Shown one piece after another: positions 54,113 through 64,000 of a stretch of DNA of 64,000 nucleotides. A program made the position numbers and the translations under genes. The stretch's first letter is position 1. Every line of letters begins with the position of its first letter. The stretch is from positions 47,554,501 through 47,618,500 of the forward strand of contig NC_073637.1 in the NCBI RefSeq assembly GCF_029407905.1, given 5' to 3'. The notes under the pieces were generated by a model. The model was not told the origin of the DNA. It worked only from the letters and a program-made list of their open reading frames with translations, and did no database searches. Source of the DNA: Bubalus kerabau. Its lineage: Eukaryota; Chordata; Mammalia; Artiodactyla; Bovidae.

Positions 54113-56412
54113 CAGTTCAGTTCAGTTCAGTCACTCAGTCGTCTCCAACTCTTTGCAACCTCATGGACTACAGCACATCTGGCTTCCCTGTCCATCATCA
54201 ACTCCCGGAGCTTACTCAAACTCAAGTCATTGCGTCGTGATGCCATTCAACCATCTCATCCTCTGTCAGCCTCTTATCTTCCTGCCTTCAATCTTTCCCA
54301 GCATCAGGATCTTTTCAAATAAGTCCACTCTTCGCGTCAGGTGGCCAAAGTATTGGAGTTTCAGCTTCAGCATCAGTCCTTCCAATGAATATTCAGGATC
54401 GATTTCCTTTAGGATGGACTGGTTGGATCTCCTTGCAGTCCAAGGGACTCTCAAGAGTCTTCTCCAACACCACAGTTCAAAAGCATCAATTCTTTGCTGC
54501 TGCTGCGAAGTCGCTTCAGTCGTGTCCGACTCTGTGCGACCCCATAGACGGCAACCCACCAGGCTCCCCCATCCTTGGGATTCTCCAGGCAAGAACACTG
54601 GAGTGGGTTGCCATTTCCTTCTCCAATGCATGAAAGGGAAAAGTGAAAGTGAAGTCGCTCAGTCGTGTCCGACTCTTTGCGACTCCATGGTCTGCAGCCT
54701 ACCAGTCTCCTCCGTCCATGGGATTTTCCAGGCAAGAGTACTGGAGTGGAGTGCCATTGCCTTCTCCAATCAATTCTTTGGCCCTCAGCTTTCTTTCTAG
54801 TCCAACTCTCACATCTATACATGACTACTGGAAAAACCATAGCCTTGACTAGATGGACCGTTGCTGGCAAAGTAATGTCTCTGCTTTTTAATATGCTGTC
54901 TAGGTTGGTCATAGTTTTTCTTCCAAGGAACAAGCATCTTTTAATTTCATGGCTACAGTCACCATCTGCAGTGATTTTGGAGCCCCCCAAAATAGTCTCT
55001 CACTGTTTCCATTGTTTCCCCATCTATTTGCCATGAAGTGATGGGACAGGATGCCATGATTTTAGTTTTCTGAATGTTGAGCTTTAAGCCAACTTTTTCA
55101 CTCTCCTCTTTCACTTTCATCAAGAGGCTTTTTAGTTCCTCTTCACTTTCTGCCATAAGGGTGGTATCATTTGCATATCTGAAGTTATTGGTATTTCTCC
55201 CAGCAATCTTGATTCCAGCTTGTGCTTCATCCAGCCCAGGTTTCTCAAGATGTACTCTGCATATAAGTTAAATAAGCAGGGTGACAATATACAGCCTTGA
55301 TGTACTCCTTTCCCAGTTTGGAACCAGTCTGTTGTTCCATGTCCTTTTCTAACTGTTGCTTCTTGACCTGCTTACAGATTTCTCAGGAGGCAGGTCAGGT
55401 GGTCTGGTATTCCCACCTCTTTAAGAATCTTCCACAGTTTGTTGTGATCCACACAGTCAAAGGCTTTGGCATAGTCAATAAAGCAGAAGTAGATGTTTTT
55501 CTGGAACTCTCTTGCTTTTTCGATGATCCAGCGGATGTTGGCAATTTGATCTCTGGCTCCTCTGCCTTTTCTAAAACGAGTTTGAACATCTGGAAGTTCA
55601 CGGTTCACATACTATTGAAGCCTGGCTTGGAGAATTTTGAGCATTACTTTGCTAGCCTGTGAAATGAGTGCAATTGTACGGTAGTTTGAGCATTCTTTGG
55701 CATTGCCTTTCTTTGGGATTGGAATGAACACTGACCTTTTCCAGTCTTTTGGCCACTGCTAAGTTTTCCAGATTTTCTGGTATATTGAGTGCAGCACTTT
55801 CACAACATCATCTTTTAGGATTTGAAATAGCTCAACTGGAATTCCATCACCTGCACTAGCTTTGTTCGTAGTGATGCTTCCTAAGGCCCATTTGACTTCG
55901 CACTCCAGGATGTCTGGCTCTAGTCCAGTAATCACATCACTGGGGTGATCTGGGTCATGAAGATCTTTTTTGTACAGTTCTTTTGTGTATTCTTGCCACC
56001 TCTTCTTAATATCTTCTGCTTCTGTTAGGTTCATACCATTTATGTCCTTTATCGAGTCCATCTTTGCATGAAATGTTCCCTTGGTATCTCTAATTTTCTT
56101 GAAGAGATCTCTAGTCTTTCCCATTCTGTTGTTTTCCTCTATTTCTTTGCATTGATCACTGAGGAAGACTTTCTTATCTCTCCTTGCTATTATTTTGAAC
56201 TCTGCATTCAAATGGGTATCTCTTTCCTTTTCTCCTTTGCCTTTTGCATCTTGTCTTTTCTCAGCTGTTTATAAGGCCTCATCAGACAACCACTTTGCCT
56301 TTTTGCACTTCTTTTTCTTGGGGATGGTCTTGATCACTGCCACCTGTATAATGTCATGAACCTCCATCCATAGGTCTTCAGACACTGTCTAAATAAAGAC
56401 AGAGTTTTTATC
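54113..56412 (-). mobile_element. BovB LINE, 5'-truncated, with full RT region
   Basis: Tail 'ttcagttcag' at 54113 on the left; truncation near 56412, just behind the endonuclease region. Perfect 13-bp target duplications 'aatctataggttt' lie at 54100-54112 and 56413-56425. Minus-strand pieces: the linker 'ARRDKKVFLSDQCKEIEENN' (56211 to 55759), motif A 'FIDYAKAFDCVDH' (near 55470) and 'MAESEEELKSLLMKVKEESE' (55156). The YADD box is changed (the Ala/Asp region reads 'ccacccttatgg'-adjacent 'caaatgatac', giving Asn for the first Asp). Many stops and shifts. A BovA2 sits inside. Confidence 0.94.
54497..54768 (-). mobile_element. BovA2 SINE nested in the BovB
   Basis: Antisense dimer from 'ctgctgctgcgaagtcgc' to 'gtgccattgccttctcca'. 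Perfect 12-bp target duplications 'atcaattctttg' lie at 54485-54496 and 54769-54780, within BovB sequence. It is therefore younger than its host. Confidence 0.95.
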
Positions 56413-56539
56413 AATCTATAGGTTTATTGAACACTAAAATGTCATTGTCCATGTGCCAGCAAAGCTGTGGGACAACTGTCACTCTCATACAAAGCTCACT
56501 GAAGGGCATTTGTCAGAAAGAAGTAAAATCCTTAAATTA

Positions 56540-56704
56540 TGTACTTTAACCTAATAGTTGCACTTCTAAAAATGCATCCCATGAAAATAACTGGATGTGT
56601 GCAAAGATGTATGTACAAATACTTTTTTATCATAGCACTTAACATCTAATTATCAGGACAAACAGAGAATTGATTCAATGATTGAATATACATACAGAGA
56701 ATAC
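56540..56704 (+). mobile_element. Old L1 ORF2 C-terminal remnant
   Basis: 'gttgcacttctaaaaatgc' and 'gtgcaaagatgtatgtacaa' match late L1 ORF2 in sense orientation. Short and old. Confidence 0.6.
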
Positions 56705-56785
56705 GGGACTTCCCTAGTGGCTCAGCTGTAAAGAATCTGACTGCAATGCAGAAGACGTGGGTTTGATCTCTGAGTTGGGAAGTCC
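56705..56785 (+). mobile_element. Bov-tA head fragment
   Basis: 'gggacttccctagtggctc' to 'tttgatctctgagttgggaa' is the tRNA head alone; the BovA body is missing. It lies at the right edge of the L1 remnant. Confidence 0.82.
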
Positions 56786-57290
56786 ATTACTTTAATATAT
56801 TTACTGAAAGGATGGTGTTTTCCCCATGCTTGCAGATCAACTGCTGCTTTAGTTGTCTAAATAGCATTCAGTCAGGCGAGCAGCAGGATTCTGAGTTATA
56901 AGGTAGGACCAGAGATCCCATGGTTATGTATCCATAGTCGCACCTACTTTCCCATACAGCTGGTCCCTTGGTCTGAGCAATCTCAGTCACTGCATGGAAG
57001 CCCTCCAGAGTGTTGGGAGTGAGGACAACCACATGCCCAGGGCATCGGTCATTAGCAGCCAGGACTCACAGCAGCTGGAGGATAGATGCAATGATCCAAT
57101 AAAAGAGTTCTGGGCAGGAAACCAAAGTGTTTACAATAGCATGTATGACTTCTATAACCAGAAAAATAGCAATAAAGCTAAAGAAAGCTTTTATAGTCAG
57201 CTATGTGTTTTAAAATGCTGCACTTAGCTACAATTTAAATTCAAGTACTACATGAATTTACATTCTCATCTTTCACAGGAGGGAATCAAT
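56786..57290. other. Non-coding, no feature recognised
   Basis: A 77-codon frame at 56994-57227 shows no domain. Nothing else recognised. Confidence 0.45.
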
Positions 57291-57509
57291 GCATGTGTGC
57301 CAAGTTGCTCCAGGCATGTCTTTAAGACCCTATGGACCATAGCCTCCCAGGCCCCTCTGACCATGGAATTTTCTAGGCAAGAATACTGGATCAGGTTGTC
57401 TTTTCCTCCTCCAGGGAATCTTCCTGACCCAGGGATCAAACCTGCGTCTCTTTTGTCTCCTGCATTGGCAGGTGGGTTCTTTACCATTAGTGCTACCTGA
57501 GAAACCCAA
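57291..57509 (-). mobile_element. Bov-tA SINE
   Basis: Antisense BovA body ('aagaatactggatcagg') and head ('attagtgctacctgagaaacc'). Flanks 'gggaatcaat' (57281-57290) and 'gggcatcaat' (57510-57519) are a probable target duplication with one mismatch. Confidence 0.9.
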
Positions 57510-58239
57510 GGGCATCAATAGGTAGCATCTAAATTTGATAAGTCAAGAAGTAGAATTATAACATATTATTTTAAAAAATTTAAATTATATCTTAAAAATA
57601 AACACTCAGATTAGTAGCAGAAAATACAATTTCACACAGTTTAAGAGAATTAAGAAGACAGACATCATAAAAGTTGACAGTGTTTTTTCCTTGTGGAAGT
57701 TTAACAACATAGAGCTTTCAAGAACATTACAGATACAGAAAAACTTCAGTTTAATGTTTAGAGACCATACTTCAATCAGCAAGATAAACATTTTTTGTAT
57801 CTCATCTGTGTCTCTTATTGAGATTGCCTCTAAAAGAAATATGAAACACCTGTTCGAAATAAGAACGAATTAACAGTATGTCAGTGGCTGTTCAACAACT
57901 GGTTAAGGAACCAGATGCCTATGTCTTCATCTGGCAAAGCCACCACTGACCAAATTAAAGTTAAATTATCTTGGCCTTCCTCATTTCCTCAAAGAAGACT
58001 TTAATCTATTGGGAATGCCAAAGGAATACTATTCTGTGCTAGAAGGGAGAGAAATTCATACTTATTCCCTCAAGTTCTGTTTTGTTTTTCCTGCTAACCC
58101 TTTATCACATTACTGAAGAAAATTAAGAGTAAATTTTAAAAGGCTTTGATTAGAGATGAAGAAGATGATTAAGTTGGCATTGTAAATTTTAAAAGCTGCA
58201 ATGAATCATGAATCACAGAGCCCCTTTCTCATCCTGATT
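57510..58239. other. Non-coding, AT-rich
   Basis: Nothing recognisable. Confidence 0.5.
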
Positions 58240-58365
58240 GGTTCATATATTCATCTGACCAGTGTTAACTGATCATCTCTTATGTGGCCAGGACCGAAAT
58301 GCACAATACAGCAAATCTCCGAATGGAACAGATATGGCTCCTATATTACTAGAGTTAAGAGGTCT
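58240..58365 (-). mobile_element. L2 LINE 3'-end fragment
   Basis: 'ttcatatattcatctgacc' and 'catctcttatgtggccagga' followed by 'gcacaatacagcaaat' are antisense L2 3'-end words. Diverged. Confidence 0.6.
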
Positions 58366-58917
58366 GAGGCAGGAGTGTGGCTTGGTTGGTTTATGGCTGC
58401 ACCCCCAATGGAAGCATGTTGGAATATTTCTAATTTGTTGGTGTCCCTTGCTCATCTGTATAAATCAGTACTGAGGCTGCATCCCCAGATGATACTGATA
58501 ACATGAAAAGATTTCTGTTTCCAACTCCCGTGGTCTTAATAGGGTGGTTAAATTCCTGAGGGTTTAAGCGGAAAGAAACCCAGGACTAAATGTGTTTGTT
58601 TCTGTGCATCAGATAAAACAGCTGTTTCTCCCAGTCTTAACAGACTGGTTCTGCATAGATGAACCTCTTCAATCGGCCCAGCCAAGCTCCTGATTGTCTC
58701 TCAAACCTCTATGAATGCCTAAGCTGTCTGTGTTTTTTTTAGTGACTCCCAGTAGTTGACAGTGTGACAAGGGCTCTTTAGCACCCCAAAGGGGAGGATC
58801 CCATTCAGCCCTGGATGCAGGCTGGAGGGAAGCCAGACTCTCAAGCAGTAGCTGGGAAAGCATGGATGGGGTCATGCCCCTTCCAGAGAGAAAACGGGAG
58901 ATACTTTGCTTCTTGGA
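58366..58917. other. Non-coding, no feature recognised
   Basis: Nothing recognisable. Confidence 0.5.
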
Positions 58918-59145
58918 GGGCTTCCCAGGTGGCGCTAGTGGTAAAGAACTCGCCTCCCAATACAGGAGGTGAAAGAGAGGTGGGTTCGAATCCTGGGTCA
59001 GCAAGATCCCTTGGAGGAGGGCATGGCAACCCACTCCAGTATTCCTGCCTGAAGAATCCCATGGACAGAGGAGCTTGGCAGACTACAGTCCATGGCGTCG
59101 CAAAAAGACACGACTGAGGAGATTTAGCAGGCACACACATGCATG
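58918..59145 (+). mobile_element. Bov-tA SINE
   Basis: The head variant 'gggcttcccaggtggcgct' contains a 12-bp purine-rich insert ('gaaagagaggtg'). B-box-like 'gggttcgaatcc' and the BovA body follow, with the end 'cgactgaggagatttagc' and a CA-rich tail. Confidence 0.92.
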
Positions 59146-59189
59146 GGCTTCATGGAATACCACCATAGATGCAGGTTTTTAATTTAGTT

Positions 59190-59715
59190 TTATTTTATTT
59201 TTTGACTTAGCACATTCATTTTTATTGAGATATAATTCACTTAACAAAAATTCACCATTTAAAAATGCACACTTGAGTAGTTTTTATTGTGCAACTGTTA
59301 CTTCTAATTCTAGAACATTTCCATCACTCCCCCCTCCCCCCCAAAGAAACCCCATTACTTGTAACAGGACAGTATCCCTCCTTTCTCCAGCATCTAGCAA
59401 CCATTAATCTACCTTTTGTCCAGGGATTTGCCCACTCTGGACATTTTGCATAAATGTAAGTGAACACTAATGACCTTCTACATCTGACTTAGAATAATAT
59501 TTTCTAGGTTCATCTATACTGTAGCATGTACCTACTCAGTTCATTTTAAGGCTAAATCATATTTTACTGTATGTATATATCACATTTTGTTTATCTGGTC
59601 AGCCCCTGATGGAAATTTATGTTATCTTCACTTCTGAGGTAGCATGCATAATGCTGCTATAACATTTTTGTACAGGTTTTTGTTTAAACACATGCTTTCA
59701 ATTCTCTTGGAGATG

Positions 59716-59762
<47 letters not shown>

Positions 59763-59830
59763 AATTTCTGGGTCATATAATTATTCCTGTTTAAATTTTG
59801 AGGAACTCACATTTAATTTTAAGTCAATTA
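59190..59830 (-). mobile_element. L1 (L1M-type) 3' region with AT microsatellite
   Basis: Antisense text: 'tttattgagatataattcac', 'ggatttgcccactctggac', 'cataatgctgctataacatt', 'tttcaattctcttggagatg', then the AT repeat and 'ggaatttctgggtcatata'. It is about 640 bp of an old L1. The microsatellite occupies the place where 'gtatatacc' is expected. Confidence 0.85.
59719..59760. repeat. (AT)21 microsatellite
   Basis: 42 bp of pure AT, inside the old L1. Confidence 0.98.
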
Positions 59831-59922
59831 AATAATCATCATTCAGCACTATTTGTCCACTTTCATTCACCATCTACAACCCTTGTGCCAAAGAGAATTT
59901 GAGATGGTTCACAGTGGAAAGG

Positions 59923-60125
59923 AGCTTCCCAGGTGGCTCAATGGTAAAGAATCAGCCTGCCAATGCAGGAGTGTGGGTTTGATTCCTGAGTCAGGAAGAT
60001 TCCCTGGAGAAGGAAATGGCGACCCACTCTAGTATGTTTGCCTGGGAAATCCCATGAACAGAGGATCCTGGTAGGCTACAGTTCATAGGGCTGCAAAGAG
60101 TGGGACACGACTGAGCGACTGAGCA
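59923..60125 (+). mobile_element. Bov-tA SINE, first of two in tandem
   Basis: The head 'gagcttcccaggtggctca', BovA body 'ggcgacccactctagtatg', end 'gactgagcgactgagca'. Confidence 0.92.
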
Positions 60126-60129
60126 GGAA

Positions 60130-60342
60130 GGCTTCCTGGGTGGCAAGGTGGTAAAGAATCTGCCTGCCAATGCAGGAGACTCAGGTTTGATCCCTGGGAT
60201 GGGAAGATCCCCTGAAGAAAGAAATGGCAACCCGCTCAAGTATTCTTGCCTGGGAAATTCCATGGACAGAGGAGCCTGGCATGTTACAGTTTATGGGGTC
60301 ACAAAGAGCCAGACATGACTTAGAGACTAAACCATAACAACA
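60130..60342 (+). mobile_element. Bov-tA SINE, second of two in tandem
   Basis: The head 'ggcttcctgggtggcaagg' starts 5 bp behind the preceding copy. The BovA body ends 'gacatgacttagagactaaa'. The two copies differ at many sites, so they are not a recent duplication of each other. Confidence 0.92.
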
Positions 60343-60671
60343 ATGTGGTGAAAAGAAGTACAGTATAATAGTTATTTTAAAATATTAATACAGTAAAAAG
60401 GCACAAAATATGTAGTATACACTTAGGTGATTCTTAATCTTTTGGAGCTATGTGCCCCTTGGAGAAGTGTATAAAAGCCATGAACCTAGCTTAAGTGATT
60501 ATGACATTCAAGGAGGGAAGACCCTTATATATTGAACATGGGATAAGGTGGGTTCAGTAATTGTGTGTTCTATTTGGCTTGGAAGTTTCCAGGAGCCAAA
60601 ACTACTCCTGCTATGCAAAGGAGACCCTAGTCTTTCCAACTCATTTCACAACTATACCCAATAATTAGACT
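60343..60671. other. Non-coding, no feature recognised
   Basis: Nothing recognisable. Confidence 0.5.
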
Positions 60672-60684
60672 ACAATGTAATAGA

Positions 60685-60900
60685 AGGGACTTCTCTGGTG
60701 GCTCAGACGGTAAAGCGTCTACCTACAATGCGGGAGACCTGGGTTCAATCTCTGGGTTGGGAAGATCCCCTGGAGAAGGAAATGGCACCCCACTCCAGTA
60801 TTCTTGCCCGGAAAATCCCATGGACGGAGGAGCCTGGTAGACTACAGTCCATGGGGTCGCTAAGAGTCGGACACGACTGAACGACTTCACTCACTCACTC
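60685..60900 (+). mobile_element. Bov-tA SINE, young, complete
   Basis: The head 'agggacttctctggtggctc' with 'gggttcaatctctgg', BovA body, and end 'acttcactcactcactcac'. Perfect 13-bp target duplications 'acaatgtaataga' lie at 60672-60684 and 60901-60913. Very few changes from the family pattern. Confidence 0.96.
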
Positions 60901-60913
60901 ACAATGTAATAGA

Positions 60914-61207
60914 GCAGAAAACAGACTGTAACAGCATAACTTAAAACTGGTTCCAGGAAATTTCTACTCTTAAAAGCCCATGGGCACAATCCAGTCTTAG
61001 AGACATAAGATTATCTGGAACAGTTCCCTGCCTAGTGCCAGCCTGCCTCTGTATCACAAACACTAGGTCTACTTACCCTGCAAATTAATTGGGGAAATTT
61101 TTTCATTGTAAATCCTTTTTTGCTTCCTATTCCTCATCTCTTGAGGGATTTGAAGAAATCTCATTTCATACGAATTTCTACTTATTTCCTCCACCCATCA
61201 TCAATGG
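60914..61207. other. Non-coding, no feature recognised
   Basis: Nothing recognisable. Confidence 0.5.
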
Positions 61208-61419
61208 TAGTGGTGGTTTAGTTGCTAAGTCATGTACGAATCTTGGCAACCCCATGGACTGCAGTCTGCCATGCTCCTCTGTGCATGGGATTTCTCAGGC
61301 AAGAATACTGAGATGGATTGCCATTTCCTTCTCCAGGGGATCTTCCTGACTCAGGGATCGTACCCAAGTCTCCTGCATTGGCAGGTAGATTCTTTACCAC
61401 TGAGCCACCAGTGAAGCCC
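61208..61419 (-). mobile_element. Bov-tA SINE
   Basis: Antisense BovA body ('ggcaaccccatggactgcag') and head ('accactgagccaccagtgaag'). Moderately diverged. Confidence 0.9.
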
Positions 61420-61733
61420 CCTCCCATGTAGGCCTTCTTTTATAACTCTGTACTAGTCTGCCTTTTATTCAAGGATAACTTTGAATGCTGATTTGTATCT
61501 TTTCACCAGACCCTGAGCACCAGTATTCATTTTGCTCCCTTTTCCCTTTTCCTGTTTTCCTAGAACAGTACTGTGCACAGGTAACTTCTCAATAGATAGT
61601 TGTTGCAATGAATCATCTCAGATCTTGACCCAAAGAGCTGATACTTTTTAAATTTATTTCATAAGCATTCTTTCATCTTGCTACAGTGAGAAACTTCTGC
61701 TTCCATATCCAATGCTCACTTCTTTTCTAAAGT
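61420..61733. other. Non-coding, no feature recognised
   Basis: Nothing recognisable. Confidence 0.5.
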
Positions 61734-62645
61734 CAGTCAGTTCAGTTCAGTTCAGTCACTCAGTTGTGTCCAACTCTTTGCGACCCCATGAATCGCAGCA
61801 CGCCAGGCCTCCCTGTCCATCACCAACTCCCGGAGTTCACTCAGACTCACATCCATCGAGTCAGTGATGCCATCTAGCCATCTCATCCTCTGTCCTCCCC
61901 TTCTCCTCCTGCCCCAAATCCCTCCCAGCATCAGAGTCTTTTCCAATGAGTCAACTCTTCGCATGAGGTGGCCAAAGTACTGGAGTGTCAGTTTTAGCAT
62001 CATTCCTTCCAAAGAAATCCCAGGGCTGATCTCCTTCAGAATGGTCTGGTTGGATCTCCTTGCAGTCCAAGGGACTCTCAAGAGTTCTCCAACACCACAG
62101 TTAAAAGCATCAATTCTTCAGTGCTCAGCTTTCTTCACAGTCCAACTTTCACATCCATACATGACCACAGGAAAAACCATAGCCTTGACTAGACAGACCT
62201 TTGTTGGCAAAGTAATGTCTCTGCTTTTGAATATGCTATCTAGGTTGGTCAAAACTTTCCTTCCAAAGAGTAAGCGTCTTTTCATTTCATGGCTGCAGTC
62301 ACCATCTGCAGTGATTTTGGAGCCCAGAAAAATAAAGTCTGACACTGTTTCCCTATCTATTTCCCATGAAGTGATGGGACCAGATGCCATGATCTTCGTT
62401 TTCTGAATGTTGAGTTTTAAGCCAACTTTTTCACTCTCATCTTTCACCTTCATCAAGAGGCTTTTTAGTTCCTCTTCACTTTCTGCCTTAAGGGTGGTGT
62501 CATCTGCATATCTGAGGTTATTGATATTTCTCCTGGCAATCTTGATTCCAGCTTGTGGTTCTTCCAGCCCAGCATTTCTCATGATGTACTCTGCATAGAA
62601 GTTAAATAAGCAGGGTGACGATATACAGCCTTGACGTACTCCTTT
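61734..62645 (-). mobile_element. BovB LINE, 5'-truncated
   Basis: Tail 'cagttcagttcagttcagtc' at the left. Minus-strand frames 62582-62118 and 62081-61752 encode 'YADDTTLKAESEEELKSLLM', 'SHEMKRRLLFGRKVLTNLDS' and 'MRWLDGITDSMDVSLSELRE'. Truncation lies just upstream of the RT motif-B region. A 1-base loss near 62087 and a stop at 62118 break the frame. No clear target duplication. Confidence 0.94.
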
Positions 62646-64000
62646 GAATAACTCCCTGTAAATTTTAGCATCAAATCACATGTACAGCAGAAAGACTATT
62701 CAAGACATATAGGGCACTTGTCTACTTGCTATAAAATAACCCAGATCACAAGTTCCTGTCTAGTATTGTTTTACTACTTCCCTGAAGGAAGTTACACATT
62801 CAGGCTTTCTCTGAACACTGGTGCAGAATTGCCCAACATTCATGAGAGTTTGTATTATGGAAATATTCTACCCTCGTTTGTCTAAGATTATATATTGCTA
62901 ACATCTGAGCCTGTAAATCATAGATGGTCTCAAAGAGGCATCTTAACTCTTAATGTATGTTTTACTACATTCTAAGTCTAAACAGGAGAGTCACATAAAC
63001 TATATTTGCCATTAACCTTAGCAGTGACCTCATCTCACAAGGTCCCCAGACCATTAATCATTATATCCCACCACTTCTACCCTCCTTACTTCCAAATGTT
63101 TTGGATGTTACCATATTTGTTTTCAGGCCCTCTAACATTGGAGGGTGTAAGGTCCTCTATAAAAGCATTCAGGATATCATTAATCTGAATGTCTTGATAC
63201 TTGTCATAAGGGACAAAACAATTTTTTTTTTGCAATTTCAGCCTGTTAATCTTACCTAGAAGCCTTTGTCCCAGCTGGCATCATTTTTCTTGCATATCAA
63301 CCTTTATAGGGGTTTTTGTTTTGTTAGAACTTGTGTAGCCCTTACTCATAAATCATCTACTTAGGCCCATAATCATTTAATTTTCCTCTTCAGTTAACTC
63401 TCTCTGGGTAGTACAAGGCAGATTATTACATTATGAATTTGCATAATTTTTCCAAAGTGAATCAAAGAATTTCTCACAAACATGTTCCCATTAACCATTC
63501 TCACAGTTCCAGATAGAAGATGAGAGGAAAAACTGATATGTTTAGGCATAGAGGAAACAGTCATGGAGCATTTCAGTAAGGAGTGGGTTTGAACCTAAAC
63601 ATTATCCTATACAAACCAGATTGGTCAAATTTTACAGTGTCAGGGCCACTAGACATGTTTCCGGGAAAAGAGGACATATTCTTGCCCATTCTGCTAGTCT
63701 TGAGAATATGGAGTCTCCATGTGATCTCACAGAACAGCCTTGGGTTTCTTCAGAAAGGACTTGCCACCAAACCTCTGTGAGCGTTTCCATAACACCTGCT
63801 TGTTGCTGTTGATCCTGGCTGTTCTCATCCTTTGGCTCTCCTCCCTGCATCCAATTCTAGATCAACTTAAACAGTGTGCTACACCTTGAGACAAACAATA
63901 GAGAGGAGGTTCAAGGCCCTGGGCAGTTCTACCACTTGAACCAATTTCTTCAGGCTCCCATCTTGCTGCTTCTTCATCTGCACGAATAAAGTTAGTCATT
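62646..64000. other. Non-coding, no feature recognised
   Basis: No exon, RNA gene or repeat family could be supported. Overlapping frames of 60-72 codons near 63583-63850 on both strands are chance. The final 'cacgaataaagttagtc' has an AATAAA (63985-63990) that could belong to an LTR continuing beyond the window. This is a guess. Confidence 0.4.

Noticed and set aside
63985..63990. AATAAA as the end of a host transcript
   Set aside because: A single hexamer in AT-rich DNA at the window edge, with no exon upstream; it carries no weight alone.
1..64000. CRISPR array, operons or other prokaryotic systems
   Set aside because: No regularly spaced repeats, no compact gene order, and the repeat families are ruminant throughout.

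Overview
The window is repeat-rich, non-coding mammalian DNA from a ruminant, most likely a bovid (cattle, buffalo, sheep or goat lineage). The evidence is the repeat content: BovB (RTE-type) LINEs, BovA2 dimers, Bov-tA SINEs (tRNA-Glu head fused to a BovA body) and CHR-type tRNA SINEs, together with older elements shared by placental mammals (L1, L2, MIR, MaLR/MLT1 LTRs, Tigger and MER2 DNA transposons). The sequence does not tell the bovid species apart. I found no exon, processed pseudogene, tRNA, rRNA or ncRNA gene of the host that I can support. Every long open frame I examined lies in a transposon or looks like chance.

Layout. 1-10 kb: single-copy DNA with an old L2, a BovA2, Bov-tA copies, an old LINE 3' end with a GT microsatellite, a composite Bov-tA with perfect 12-bp target duplications, a BovB 3' fragment and a small mariner palindrome. 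10-20 kb: old BovB fragments, an internally deleted Tigger1, MIR, MER2, L2, an L1 3' end hit twice at one site by two SINEs, a CHR SINE, and L1 ORF2 remnants. 20-30 kb: two BovB 3' fragments (one inside a MaLR LTR), MIR, old LTR-like DNA and an ERV1-like LTR. 30-44 kb: the BovB-dense part, with a 5'-truncated copy (31.0-32.4 kb), a copy with its 5' part inverted (35.7-37.7 kb) and a near-full-length but dead copy (39.7-43.35 kb) sitting in an L1 3' end. 44-49 kb: LTR-type DNA including a MaLR internal region interrupted by an ERV1-like LTR, and an MLT1 LTR carrying an L1 that carries a BovA2. 49-64 kb: L1 3' ends, Bov-tA and CHR SINEs, a 2.3-kb BovB with a BovA2 inside it, and a final BovB fragment.

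How the parts relate. BovB encodes one polyprotein (AP-type endonuclease plus reverse transcriptase). BovA and Bov-tA have no coding capacity and share 3' sequence with BovB, so they were presumably moved by its machinery. All BovB copies here are broken. The window is therefore an archive of insertions whose order can often be read from nesting and from duplicated target sites. I did not see an undescribed functional system. The observations most worth a second look are structural: twin priming, repeated use of one target site, tail-only insertions, and nested LTRs.
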